Assembly (NCBI GenBank): GCA_002418625.1
Contig: DIEM01000036.1
Span: forward strand, 1-31,212
DNA from: Firmicutes bacterium UBA5774
GTDB lineage: Bacteria; Bacillota; Clostridia; Peptostreptococcales; Anaerovoracaceae
DNA: 31,212 nt
Direction: 5' to 3'
Part shown: piece by piece, positions 23,453 through 31,212 of the stretch
Position numbering within the stretch: position 1 is the first letter of the stretch
Layout: each line of letters opens with the position of its first letter
Program-made: the position numbers and the translations under genes
Notes under the pieces: generated by a model
The model's input: the letters and a program-made list of their open reading frames with translations, nothing else
What the model was told of the DNA's origin: nothing
Databases searched by the model: none

Positions 23453-25161
23453 TCGATTTCAGGAAAGAAATAGCTCAGCTTCTAGGCAATATCATCGAAG
23501 GCCTCTCGACGGAGGAAATCGCAGGCATGATCGAAATACCGACGGACAGCAGGATGGGAGACTATGCATTCCCGTGTTTCCGTCTTGCCAAGACTCTCAG
23601 GAAGGCGCCGCCGATGATCGCTGCAGACGTGGCTGAAAAGCTGTCGGATCAGACTATGTTCGAAAAGGTGGAAAACGTCAACGCCTATGTCAATATGTTT
23701 GTCAGCAAAGCCGTATTCACCGAGGCGACGCTGACTGAGGCCGCAGGCATGAAAGACCGATTTGGCAGCACGGATATCGGGCAAAACAGGAAAGTAATCG
23801 TGGAATTCTCTTCGCCAAACATCGCGAAGCCTTTTCATATAGGCCATATCAGGAGCACAGTGATTGGGAACGCCATCTACAAGCTTTATCATTTCCTGGG
23901 CTATGACACTGTCAGGATCAATCATCTCGGCGACTACGGAACCCAGTTCGGCAAGATGATCGCCGCCTACAGGAAATGGGGCAACAAGGAAGATGTGGAA
24001 AATGAGCCGATCAAGACGCTGCTCGGCTATTATGTCAAATTCCACGAGGAAGCCGAAGCCCACCCCGAGCTGGAGGATGAGGCCCGCGCGGTCTTCACGA
24101 GACTCGAGAGCGGAGCTCCGGAAGAAGTCGCGCTCTGGCAATGGTTCAGGGACGTCAGCCTCAAGGAATTCAGCCGTGTCTACGGAATGCTCGGTATAGA
24201 ATTCGACTCCTATGCCGGCGAAAGCTTCTATTCCGACAAGATGGACAAGGTCGTCGACATCATGAATGAAAAAGGGCTTCTGAAGGAATCGGAAGGCGCC
24301 CAAATCGTCGATCTGGAGCCTTATGGCATGTCGCCGGCCCTAATCAAGAAAAAAGATGGATCCACGCTCTATATCACGCGCGATATCGCGGCTGCGGTCT
24401 ACAGAAAAGAAACGTATGATTTCCATAAGAATATATATGTGGTCGCTTCCCAGCAGAACCTGCATTTCCAGCAGTGGATAAAGGTCATCGAGCTCATGGG
24501 CTTTGACTGGGCGAAGCAGTGCATCCATATCCCGTTCGGGCTTGTCAGCCTCGAGGAAGGAACCATGTCCACACGAAAAGGCAGGGTCGTCTATCTGGAG
24601 GAGGTCCTCAGAAGGGCGGTCGACCAGACCAAAGACATCATCAGGGAAAAGAATGTCAATACGGAGAATATAGACGAAACGGCAAAGCAAGTCGGTATTG
24701 GCGCTGTCATCTTTCAGGAATTGTCAAACGGCAGGATCAAGGATTATGTATTTTCCTGGGACAAAGTCCTCAATTTCGAGGGCGAGACCGGTCCGTACGT
24801 TCAGTATACCCATGCCAGGAGCTGCAGTGTGCTGCGCAACGCCGGCGTTTCGAACCCGGATGAAATGCTTCAGGGCGTTGATTTCAAGCTGATCACCACG
24901 GACAGCGCCTACGCGCTGACAAAGCTGATCTACCGTTTTCCGGAGATCGTCATTGAAGCTGCCGAGCGATATGAGCCGTCCATCGTGACGAGACATATCG
25001 TCGACATCGCCCAAGCTTTCAACCGGTTTTATCATGACGAGCATATCCTGGTCCCGGATCCGGCGGAAAAAAAGGCGAAGGTGCTTCTGGTCTACGCTGC
25101 CATGCAAACCATTCGCAACGGATTGAAGCTGCTGGGTATGGAAACACCGGAAAAAATGTAA
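23449..25161 (+). CDS. argS: Arginyl-tRNA synthetase
   Basis: ArgS is a monomeric class I synthetase that charges tRNA-Arg in the cytoplasm. The ATG at 23449 gives a normal N-terminus, MIDFRKEIAQLL, belonging to the Arg-specific Add1 domain. The 570 residues include FSSPNIAKPFHIGHIRST with H130-I-G-H133, the class I Rossmann core, INHLGDYGTQFGKM, and the KMSKS-equivalent loop M373-S-T-R-K-G378, followed by the alpha-helical DALR anticodon-binding domain (Y-T-H-A-R near the junction, C-terminal NGLKLLGMETPEKM). Length and motifs are standard. Translation seems to depend on a leader ORF ending at the start codon. The gene is followed by a 5-bp stem (25163-25175) without a T-run, so no terminator is evident. 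Confidence 0.97.
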   Translation: MIDFRKEIAQLLGNIIEGLSTEEIAGMIEIPTDSRMGDYAFPCFRLAKTLRKAPPMIAADVAEKLSDQTMFEKVENVNAYVNMFVSKAVFTEATLTEAAGMKDRFGSTDIGQNRKVIVEFSSPNIAKPFHIGHIRSTVIGNAIYKLYHFLGYDTVRINHLGDYGTQFGKMIAAYRKWGNKEDVENEPIKTLLGYYVKFHEEAEAHPELEDEARAVFTRLESGAPEEVALWQWFRDVSLKEFSRVYGMLGIEFDSYAGESFYSDKMDKVVDIMNEKGLLKESEGAQIVDLEPYGMSPALIKKKDGSTLYITRDIAAAVYRKETYDFHKNIYVVASQQNLHFQQWIKVIELMGFDWAKQCIHIPFGLVSLEEGTMSTRKGRVVYLEEVLRRAVDQTKDIIREKNVNTENIDETAKQVGIGAVIFQELSNGRIKDYVFSWDKVLNFEGETGPYVQYTHARSCSVLRNAGVSNPDEMLQGVDFKLITTDSAYALTKLIYRFPEIVIEAAERYEPSIVTRHIVDIAQAFNRFYHDEHILVPDPAEKKAKVLLVYAAMQTIRNGLKLLGMETPEKM

Positions 25162-25201
25162 CTGCCCTCGGGGCATATGACAGGGGGAAAAGGGGAGTTC
25201 A

Positions 25202-26074
25202 ATGAGATACGAAGGAAACATATACAGGCCGCCAAGCGAGGCCTACAGCCTGATCATCCAGGCAACCATCGGATGCGCCCATAATGAATGCACATTCTGC
25301 AGCATGTTCAAGGACAAGCAATTCAGGATCCGCAGGATAGAGGATGTTCTTGAGGATCTTGATGCGGCAAGGCGCAGTTACAGGCGGGTCGATAAAATAT
25401 TCCTGGCCGACGGAGACGCTCTGGTGCTGAAAAACAAGGATCTGCTGCGCATCCTTGAACATATCAAAAGCGTGTTCCCAGAATGCGGGCGGGTCGGTAT
25501 CTATGCCTCGCCCCAGGATGTGCTGCGCAAGACACCGGAGGAGCTGCGGGAGCTTTATGAAAACGGCCTCGGCATCGCCTATATGGGCGTCGAGTCCGGC
25601 AGCGCCGATATCCTGAAGGCGATCAAAAAAGGCGTCACGCCTGAGCAGATGATCGAAGCGGGCCGGAAGCTGGAGGCTTCAGGCATCAAGGCGTCCGTCA
25701 CGTTCATATCCGGCATTGGCGGGAAGCGGCTCTGGCAGGAGCATGCCAGGGAAACCGGACGCGTCATAACGGAAATGGAGCCATCCTATATTGGGCTCCT
25801 TACCCTGATGGTGGAGCCGGGGACGGAGCTCTACGACGATATCAGCTCCGGCGCTTTTGAACTTCTGTCGCCCGAGGAAGTGCTGGCAGAGACCTATGAA
25901 ATGATTCGGCATATCAATTTGAAACGCGTCAGCGTGTTCCGAAGCAACCATGCTTCCAATTACCTGTCTCTGAAGGGCGACCTGCCCGGGGACAAGGATC
26001 AGCTGCTGGCCAGGATCGAGCAGGCCATGGCCGATACCGGGCTGCTCAAGGACGAACGGTTCAGAATGCTTTAG
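25202..26074 (+). CDS. Radical SAM protein with Cx4CxxC cluster motif
   Basis: This 290-residue protein belongs to the radical SAM superfamily. ATG 25202 follows GGGGAG. The cluster site is near the N-terminus: C25-AHNE-C30-TF-C33, in ATIGCAHNECTFCSMFKD, so the first spacing is four residues instead of the usual three. The remaining barrel has the expected features: IFLADGDALVLK (strand 2), GIAYMGVESGS (strand 4 region, with the GxE motif) and KASVTFISGIGG. No second iron-sulfur motif or known substrate domain is visible. Relatives annotated only as radical SAM proteins are common in Clostridia. It lies 40 bases after argS and 32 before a cobalamin-type radical SAM gene, which suggests a joint pathway. 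Its reaction is unknown. Confidence 0.85.
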   Translation: MRYEGNIYRPPSEAYSLIIQATIGCAHNECTFCSMFKDKQFRIRRIEDVLEDLDAARRSYRRVDKIFLADGDALVLKNKDLLRILEHIKSVFPECGRVGIYASPQDVLRKTPEELRELYENGLGIAYMGVESGSADILKAIKKGVTPEQMIEAGRKLEASGIKASVTFISGIGGKRLWQEHARETGRVITEMEPSYIGLLTLMVEPGTELYDDISSGAFELLSPEEVLAETYEMIRHINLKRVSVFRSNHASNYLSLKGDLPGDKDQLLARIEQAMADTGLLKDERFRML

Positions 26075-26106
26075 GGAAAACGATTCAATAAGCTTCGAGG
26101 TGAAGG

Positions 26107-27621
26107 ATGCGGCTGTTATTGACGACTCTGAACTCCAAATATATCCATGGCAATCTGGCGCTGAAATATCTGTATTCGGCGGCAGGCAGCCATCGCAAGG
26201 CGATCGATATCAAGGAATTTTCGGTCAATAATGATGATGACTATATTTTTACCGAAATTATCAGAGGGCGTTATGACGTCGTCTGTTTTTCCTGCTATAT
26301 CTGGAATGTGGAGCGCGTCCTTGGCTTGTCTGAAAATATCAAGAAGGCCAATTGGAAGACAAGAATCGTCGCGGGCGGACCGGAGGTCAGCTTCGACACG
26401 GCGGAATTCCTGAAGGAAAATCCCTTTATTGATATCGTCATCGCTGGAGAAGGCGAATTGCCCTTCGCGCGTCTGCTTGACACAATGCACGAGGGCGACG
26501 CGGAGCTCAGCGGCATTCCTGGCCTGACCTACAGGCAGGGCGGCAAGATCTACGTCAATGAAAAGCCGAGCCAAGTCGGCATGGACCAGCTGGAATTTCC
26601 CTATGCGATGCTGCCGCTGGAAACGGATAAGGTCATCTATTATGAATCGTCCAGAGGCTGTCCGTATCGGTGCGCCTATTGCCTGTCGTCGATCGAAAAG
26701 GGCATGCGTGCCCTTGGCATGGACCGGGTCAAGTCGGAGCTGGACTATTTTCTGTTCAACAAGGTCATGCAGGTCAAATTCATAGACAGGACCTTCAACT
26801 GGGATCAGGACCGTTCCAACGAGATCATCAGATATATCATTGCAAATGACAATGGCGTGACCAATTTTCATTTCGAGCTTTGCGGCGACCTGATCGGCCA
26901 GCAATTCCTGCAGCTTCTGAAAACAGCCAGAAAAGGTCTGTTCCAGTTTGAAATTGGTGTTCAGTCTACCAATCCGAGGACGCTGGACGCCTGCGACCGC
27001 AAAACGGACTGGAGCAAGCTGAAATACAATGTTGAAAAAATCATGGAAACGGAAAACGCACACCTGCATCTCGATCTGATCGCAGGATTGCCCTTCGAGG
27101 ATTATTCAAGCTTCAGAAACTCGTTCAATGAGGTCTATGCGTTGAAGCCCGACCATCTGCAGCTGGGCTTCCTGAAACTGCTGAAGGGTTCCCCGATCCG
27201 GGAACAGGTCGAGCAGTACCGTTATATTTATAGGGAAAAGGCACCTTACGAGGTGATTTCCAATATTTTTATTTCCGCCGGCGACATGGTGCGGCTCAAA
27301 ATGGCGGAGAATATCCTGGAGCTCTATTACAACAGGAAAGGCTTCAGGGATACCCTGTCCTACGCGACGGTATTTCTCGCGGCGACGCCCTTTGATTTCT
27401 ATGAGGAGCTTGCCAGCTTCTATTACCTGAAGGGCTATCAGCATAAATCCCATAAAAAAGAGGATCTCTACAGGATCTTCATGAAGTACGCGGAATGGAA
27501 GGAACGCCATCAGCAAGGCGTTCGGGACAAGATCAGGGAGCTGCTGCAATGGGACATGGCGTCGTCCATGAACCCGGAGGCTGTCAAAAAATTTGAAAGA
27601 AAGGGCTGGGAAATCTGCTGA
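26107..27621 (+). CDS. B12-binding-domain radical SAM protein (DUF4080 C-terminus)
   Basis: This protein of 504 residues has three parts. The N-terminal 120-130 residues resemble a cobalamin-binding Rossmann domain (LLTTLNSKYIHGNLALKYL at the start; VVCFSCYIWNVERVL), but the classical DxHxxG histidine motif is not seen. A radical SAM core follows with C185-PYR-C189-AY-C192 in a canonical Cx3Cx2C and GVQSTNPRTL downstream. The C-terminal 170 residues fit the DUF4080 region (FLKLLKGSPIREQ to the YAEWKERH segment). ATG 26107 has GAGGTG close upstream. Substrate is unknown; members are annotated broadly as B12-binding radical SAM enzymes. The gene ends 22 bases before the TPR gene. Confidence 0.85.
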   Translation: MRLLLTTLNSKYIHGNLALKYLYSAAGSHRKAIDIKEFSVNNDDDYIFTEIIRGRYDVVCFSCYIWNVERVLGLSENIKKANWKTRIVAGGPEVSFDTAEFLKENPFIDIVIAGEGELPFARLLDTMHEGDAELSGIPGLTYRQGGKIYVNEKPSQVGMDQLEFPYAMLPLETDKVIYYESSRGCPYRCAYCLSSIEKGMRALGMDRVKSELDYFLFNKVMQVKFIDRTFNWDQDRSNEIIRYIIANDNGVTNFHFELCGDLIGQQFLQLLKTARKGLFQFEIGVQSTNPRTLDACDRKTDWSKLKYNVEKIMETENAHLHLDLIAGLPFEDYSSFRNSFNEVYALKPDHLQLGFLKLLKGSPIREQVEQYRYIYREKAPYEVISNIFISAGDMVRLKMAENILELYYNRKGFRDTLSYATVFLAATPFDFYEELASFYYLKGYQHKSHKKEDLYRIFMKYAEWKERHQQGVRDKIRELLQWDMASSMNPEAVKKFERKGWEIC

Positions 27622-27643
27622 TTCCCGGTTAGGAAAGAGACGC

Positions 27644-28603
27644 ATGCAGGACAAAGTGGGAAAATATTTCAAACATGTGCTTGACGAGTTCATTTTCATT
27701 GAATTCAATGAAGGCTACATCAAGAAATCCGGCAAGATCGATTTCATGAGAGGCGTTCCTGTACCGGTCCGAAAGGAAGCGGCAGAAGCGTTCATCAGGG
27801 CAGAGGGGTTGAAATTCGACAATGTCGCCGAGGGCATGGTCTTTGTCATTGGCGCAGACATCAATTTCAAATACCGGGAGAAGTATATCGAGTTCATGAA
27901 GGTCTTCAATTTCAAGATCCTGAAATCCGTCATCAAACAAGGGCTGGATTTTGCCGAACAGGAGCAGCTTGAAAAGGCGGCGATCCATCTAAGGGCCGCT
28001 CTCGTCATCGAAGAGGACAATCTTGACGCGATCTACAATTACGGGCGTGTCTGCAGACATATGTACGCAAAGAGCGAGGATCCCGAATACGTGATGGATT
28101 TCAAGGCCGAAGCCACCTGGGCTCTCGAAATGACCGTGGAAAAGCATCCAAGCTTCGCCCAGGCCTACTATTTTCTCGGCTACCAGTACATCAACGCAGG
28201 ACTGTATATAAAGGCCCAGATCGTCTGGAACCAATTCCTGAGGTACAGCAAGCATTTCAAGGATAAAAGCGAGATCCGGCAAAGGCTCAAGAGGATCGAA
28301 AAGCCGGTCCTGTTTGAAAAGGGCTATACAGCCATAGAGCGAGGACGATGGACGGAAGGGATCGCGATCCTGGAGTCGCTTCTGGGAACGGATCCGGATT
28401 GGTGGAATCTCTATTTCTTTCTGGGAGTCGGCTACAGCAGGACAAACAGAATGCCGGAGGCCATCGAAATGTTCAAGAAGGTCCTCGCCGTCAAGCCTTC
28501 ACAGCACCAGACCATGCTGGAGCTGGCCAACTGCTACGAGCAGGTCGGCGATAAAGTGAACGCCAAGAAATATAAGGACAAGGCGGAGCTGGTCCAACCC
28601 TAG
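27644..28603 (+). CDS. Tetratricopeptide-repeat protein with uncharacterised N-terminal domain
   Basis: The start is ATG 27644 after AGGAAAG; a longer frame opens at a TTG (27593) inside the preceding gene. The 319 residues have no signal peptide or membrane segment, so a cytoplasmic scaffold is likely. Residues 1-90 form a domain I do not recognise (KYFKHVLDEFIFIEFNEGY to about VIGADINFKYREKY). From about 100 onward there are four to five TPR-like repeats: LEKAAIHLRAALVIEEDN, HPSFAQAYYFLGYQYINAG, ERGRWTEGIAILESLLGTD, and PEAIEMFKKVLAVKPSQ with LELANCYEQVGDKVNAKKY. TPR proteins bind partner proteins. Function is unknown; the position beside two radical SAM genes makes a partner role possible. 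Confidence 0.8.
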   Translation: MQDKVGKYFKHVLDEFIFIEFNEGYIKKSGKIDFMRGVPVPVRKEAAEAFIRAEGLKFDNVAEGMVFVIGADINFKYREKYIEFMKVFNFKILKSVIKQGLDFAEQEQLEKAAIHLRAALVIEEDNLDAIYNYGRVCRHMYAKSEDPEYVMDFKAEATWALEMTVEKHPSFAQAYYFLGYQYINAGLYIKAQIVWNQFLRYSKHFKDKSEIRQRLKRIEKPVLFEKGYTAIERGRWTEGIAILESLLGTDPDWWNLYFFLGVGYSRTNRMPEAIEMFKKVLAVKPSQHQTMLELANCYEQVGDKVNAKKYKDKAELVQP

Positions 28604-28640
28604 ATCCGCCGATCCCAATAATATTCAGAAGAGGTATGTT

Positions 28641-30413
28641 ATGAAAGAACTGATGACCGGCAATGAAGCCATTGCCCGCGGCGCCTACGAGGCTGGAGCG
28701 CTTTTCGCCTCCGCCTATCCCGGAACGCCGAGCACCGAGATACTCGAGAACGTGGTCCTTTACAAGGACAAGATCTATTGCGAATGGGCGCCGAACGAAA
28801 AGGTCGCCATGGAGGCGGCTGTCGGAGCTGCCGTGGCAGGAGCCAGATCGCTTTGTGCCATGAAGCATGTGGGTGTGAATGTTGCGGCGGATCCGCTGTT
28901 CACCTTCGCCTATACTGGGACTAACGGCGGATTCGTGCTTGTTTCCGCGGACGATCCCGGCATGCACAGCTCCCAGAATGAGCAGGACAACAGGAATTAT
29001 GCGTCCTTTGCCCGCGTACCGATGCTGGAGCCTTCGAACAGCCAGGAGGCCAAGGATTTCACGAAGCTGGCCTTCGCTCTCAGCGAGCAATTCGACACAC
29101 CGGTTATGCTGCGGGTCACGACGAGGATCTGCCACAGCAAGAGCCTCGTAGAATTAGAGGACAGGATCGACGTGGCGATGAAGCCTTATGAGCGGAATAT
29201 CCCCAAATACGTGGCGACGCCGGCAAACGGCAAGGTCATGCGCAGGAAGCTCATCGACAGGATCAAGGCCATGGAAGCCTATTCCAATACTGCGGAAATC
29301 AACAAGGCGGAATACAATGGCAAAGCGATCGGCGTCATCAGCGCCGGAGTCGCCTATCAATATGCCAGGGAGGTTTTCGGCAGCGAAGCGTCCTATCTGA
29401 AACTCGGCATGACTTATCCGCTCCCGATGGAGATGATCAGGGATTTCGCGTCCAGGGTCGACAAATTGTATGTCATCGAGGAAATGGATCCTTATATGGA
29501 AAACCAGATCCGAATGGCAGGCATTGATTGTGTTGGCAAGGCGGTCATTCCCGAAATGGATGAGCTTAATACGGATGTCATACGTCAGGCCGTGTTTGGC
29601 ATTACCGGCGAGACGGTCTCATCGGAAACGAAGGCGGTCGGCCGGCCGCCGACCATGTGCGCCGGATGTCCGCACCGCGGATTTTTCCAGGTGCTCAGCA
29701 AGAAGAAGAACGTGATGATCAGCGGCGATATCGGCTGCTATACGCTGGGATCTGCGCCGCCGCTGCAGGCCATGGACACCTGCATCTGCATGGGCGCCAG
29801 CATCAGCGCAGGGCATGGAGCCGCCAAGGCTTTCACAAACGCGGGCATCGACCGCAAGGTCGTAGCCGTCATTGGAGATTCCACCTTCTTCCATTCAGGC
29901 ATTACAGGACTGATGGACATCGTCTATAACAAGGGGAATTGCGTCACGGCGATCCTTGACAACAGGATCACCGGAATGACCGGACACCAGGAAAATCCGG
30001 GGACCGGGTTCACGCTCATGGGCGATCCGACGGTGGAAGTCGACCTTGTCATGCTTTGCCGGGCTATCGGCATCAAACAGGAAAATATATATACTGTCAA
30101 TCCGATCGATTTAAAGGAAACGAAAGCGGCGCTCAATGATGCGCTCGGCAAGGATGAGCCCACGGTGATCATCGCCAAATGGCCTTGCATCCTGAAAAAA
30201 TTCAGTGAACAGGACAAGAAGGAATTCGATCTGAGCCCCAAGGTCTGCGAGATCGATCAGACTAAATGCAGGAAATGCAAGACCTGCGTCAGGACCGGTT
30301 GCCCGGCTATCCATTCCGGAGACATCATAGAGATCGACGCAACCATGTGCACCGGCTGCGCCGTCTGCATGCAGGTCTGCCCCTTCGATGCCATAGAAAG
30401 GAAGGTGCGATAG
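28641..30413 (+). CDS. iorA: Indolepyruvate:ferredoxin oxidoreductase alpha subunit
   Basis: IorA with IorB oxidatively decarboxylates aryl-pyruvates, made by transamination of aromatic amino acids, to acyl-CoA and CO2 while reducing ferredoxin. ATG 28641 follows AGAAGAGG. The 590 residues contain the pyrimidine-binding domain (GNEAIARGAYEAGALFASAYPGTPSTE at the N-terminus), a transketolase C-like middle domain, and the TPP pyrophosphate domain with CAGCPHRGFF, GDIGCYTLG and IGDSTFFHSG. The C-terminus has two ferredoxin-type clusters: Cys543, Cys546, Cys549, Cys554, then Cys570, Cys573, Cys576, Cys580. This matches full-length IorA. The stop codon is directly followed by the iorB ATG. It fits an amino-acid-fermenting anaerobe. 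Confidence 0.96.
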   Translation: MKELMTGNEAIARGAYEAGALFASAYPGTPSTEILENVVLYKDKIYCEWAPNEKVAMEAAVGAAVAGARSLCAMKHVGVNVAADPLFTFAYTGTNGGFVLVSADDPGMHSSQNEQDNRNYASFARVPMLEPSNSQEAKDFTKLAFALSEQFDTPVMLRVTTRICHSKSLVELEDRIDVAMKPYERNIPKYVATPANGKVMRRKLIDRIKAMEAYSNTAEINKAEYNGKAIGVISAGVAYQYAREVFGSEASYLKLGMTYPLPMEMIRDFASRVDKLYVIEEMDPYMENQIRMAGIDCVGKAVIPEMDELNTDVIRQAVFGITGETVSSETKAVGRPPTMCAGCPHRGFFQVLSKKKNVMISGDIGCYTLGSAPPLQAMDTCICMGASISAGHGAAKAFTNAGIDRKVVAVIGDSTFFHSGITGLMDIVYNKGNCVTAILDNRITGMTGHQENPGTGFTLMGDPTVEVDLVMLCRAIGIKQENIYTVNPIDLKETKAALNDALGKDEPTVIIAKWPCILKKFSEQDKKEFDLSPKVCEIDQTKCRKCKTCVRTGCPAIHSGDIIEIDATMCTGCAVCMQVCPFDAIERKVR

Positions 30414-30989
30414 ATGAGCGATGTTAAAAACATACTTCTGGTAGGCGTCGGCGGACAGGGAACGATCCTCGCAAGCAAGATCCTGTCCTCGGGCCTTGTG
30501 GAAGCCGGCTATGACGTCAAAATGTCCGAGGTCCACGGCATGTCCCAGCGCGGCGGCAATGTGAGCACCCAGATACGCTTCGGGAAGCAGGTGTTCTCTC
30601 CGATCATCGGCAAAGGCGAAGCCGACCTGATCGTCGCCTTCGAAAAAATGGAAGCGCTCCGCTGGATTGAATACCTGAAAAAAGGCGGAAAGATGGTCAT
30701 CAACGATTATGAGATCCCTTCGGCGCCGATCCTGATGGGCAAGGAAACCTATCCCGACGGCATCATCGAGGAATTGGCAGGGAAAGCCAACGTAGCCGTT
30801 TTCAAAGCGGCTGATGTGGCCAAAGAGCTCGGCAACTCCAAAATAATGAATGTTGTATTACTCGGCGCCCTCGTCAAAGCGCTTGATATTCCGGGCATCG
30901 ACTGGGAACAGGTGATCAGGGACAATGTCAAGAAGGGCTTTGAAGAACTCAACATCAAGGCTTTCCGGGCCGGACAGGCGCAGGTCTGA
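30414..30989 (+). CDS. iorB: Indolepyruvate:ferredoxin oxidoreductase beta subunit
   Basis: IorB is the gamma-type domain partner of IorA and forms part of the catalytic and CoA-binding site. The ATG follows the iorA stop with no intervening base and uses a GGAAGG ribosome site within the end of iorA, indicating coupled translation and equal stoichiometry. The 191 residues begin NILLVGVGGQGTILASKIL, the nucleotide-like glycine loop of the family, and continue with EVHGMSQRGGNVSTQIRFG and IVAFEKMEALRWIEYLKKGG, both conserved in IorB. Length is normal. No other subunit genes are nearby, consistent with a two-subunit enzyme. A hairpin lies 71 bases downstream, after which a tRNA promoter begins. 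Confidence 0.96.
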   Translation: MSDVKNILLVGVGGQGTILASKILSSGLVEAGYDVKMSEVHGMSQRGGNVSTQIRFGKQVFSPIIGKGEADLIVAFEKMEALRWIEYLKKGGKMVINDYEIPSAPILMGKETYPDGIIEELAGKANVAVFKAADVAKELGNSKIMNVVLLGALVKALDIPGIDWEQVIRDNVKKGFEELNIKAFRAGQAQV

Positions 30990-31060
30990 TGATCATGGCA
31001 GAACTCGCTTGAACAGCACTTTATCCAAGGGATGAACCGTAAATCATCTAAAATGGCAAC

Positions 31061-31095
31061 CCCGGCGCCAGGGCGAAAAAAACCTGGCGCCCGGG
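31061..31095 (+). terminator. Strong hairpin after iorB, terminator-like but lacking a T-run
   Basis: CCCGGCGCCAGG (31061-31072) pairs with CCTGGCGCCCGGG (31083-31095) with a single bulged base, around a GCGAAAAAAA loop. The stem is very stable. On the + strand it is followed by A-rich sequence instead of T residues, so intrinsic termination would be inefficient. It may be a 3' stabilising stem or a Rho-assisted end. The preceding region, 30990-31060, holds nothing else I can identify. Confidence 0.5.
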
Positions 31096-31118
31096 ATATA
31101 AAAAACCCTATAATTGTA

Positions 31119-31148
31119 TTGACATTTAGGGCGGAATCATATTATAAT
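31119..31148 (+). promoter_or_regulatory. Sigma-A promoter for the tRNA gene
   Basis: TTGACA (31119-31124) and TATAAT (31143-31148) are both perfect consensus hexamers separated by 18 bases. Transcription would start near 31155, about 26 bases before the mature tRNA 5' end. A short inverted repeat, CCCTA (31106-31110) with TAGGG (31127-31131), brackets the -35. Perfect hexamers are typical of stable RNA genes. Confidence 0.9.
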
Positions 31149-31180
31149 AACACTTGCCGTGTAGAGCATGGCGCGAGTAT

Positions 31181-31212
31181 TCCAAGGTAGCTCAATGGTG
31201 GAGCACTCGGCT
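31181..31212 (+). tRNA. tRNA, 3'-truncated by the window (probably tRNA-Asn)
   Basis: The 5' acceptor strand TCCAAGG (31181-31187), bases TA, D-stem GCTC (31190-31193), a D-loop AATGGTG, the matching GAGC (31201-31204), and the first anticodon-stem strand CTCGG (31206-31210) plus loop bases CT are present. The window ends just before the anticodon, so identity is inferred: an acceptor starting TCC and the anticodon arm CTCGGCT are typical of Firmicute tRNA-Asn. The perfect promoter upstream supports a tRNA operon. Confidence 0.85.

Noticed and set aside
23403..23636. 77-codon frame starting at ATG 23403
   Set aside because: It is only three bases from the ribosome site, overlaps argS for most of its length and matches nothing; the 23408 ATG has better spacing.
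25163..25175. Hairpin TGCCC/GGGCA after argS as a terminator
   Set aside because: The stem has only 5 bp and a 3-base loop, and no T-run follows.
26116..27069. 317-codon minus-strand open frame over the B12 radical SAM gene
   Set aside because: No ribosome site or known motif; the + strand frame carries the cluster cysteines and conserved blocks.
1..31212. CRISPR arrays, insertion sequences, prophage or defence genes
   Set aside because: I saw no regularly spaced repeats, transposase or phage-like genes; the content is core chromosomal.

Overview
The window looks like a chromosomal segment of a Clostridia-type Firmicute. All recognised genes lie on the + strand, most carry purine-rich Shine-Dalgarno sites, and base composition is balanced. 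The order rsmH-ftsL-spoVD-murE-murF-mraY-murD-ftsW-murG-ftsQ-DUF881-DUF881-sbp-ftsZ is the Gram-positive division and cell wall (dcw) cluster. The DNPR motif of MurE predicts meso-diaminopimelate peptidoglycan. No spoIIGA/sigE/sigG follows ftsZ, and only one class B PBP gene is present, so a non-sporulating or rearranged lineage is possible. A terminal indolepyruvate:ferredoxin oxidoreductase (iorAB) suggests amino-acid fermentation. Genus-level assignment is not supported by what I can see.

Layout: 1-15039 is the dcw cluster, starting inside rsmH and ending at a hairpin terminator after ftsZ. Three places inside it carry their own control signals: the leader of spoVD (1214-1431), the murG-ftsQ gap (11047-11169) and the sbp-ftsZ gap (13774-13869). 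murB and ftsA, which flank this area in Bacillus subtilis, are absent. 15073-22341 is a translation/division/repair run (SpoU-type 23S methyltransferase, pheS, pheT, zapA, mutS2) that parallels the ysgA-pheST-zapA-mutS2 neighbourhood of Bacillus. 22365-25161 holds a type I isopentenyl diphosphate isomerase, a DUF523/TudS-like protein, and argS preceded by a tiny leader ORF. 25202-28603 holds two radical SAM proteins (one with an unusual Cx4CxxC cluster, one with a cobalamin-type N-terminus) and a TPR protein. 28641-30989 is iorAB. The window ends after a hairpin, a perfect-hexamer sigma-A promoter and the first 32 bases of a tRNA, probably tRNA-Asn.

How the genes work together: MurE, MurF, MurD, MraY and MurG make lipid II, which FtsW and the SpoVD-type PBP polymerise and crosslink at the septum. 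FtsL, FtsQ/DivIB, FtsZ and ZapA build the division machinery. PheST, ArgS, RsmH, the SpoU methyltransferase and MutS2 serve translation and ribosome or DNA quality control. IorAB oxidises aromatic 2-oxoacids to acyl-CoA with reduction of ferredoxin.

The least ordinary signals are regulatory. One is a 14-codon leader peptide with two CGG arginine codons, whose stop overlaps the argS start as ATGA. Another is a 218-base spoVD leader with mutually exclusive hairpins and a terminator-like stem just before the ribosome binding site. I did not find a clear new defence or mobile system; this is mostly core chromosome. No gene-free stretch exceeds 300 bases.
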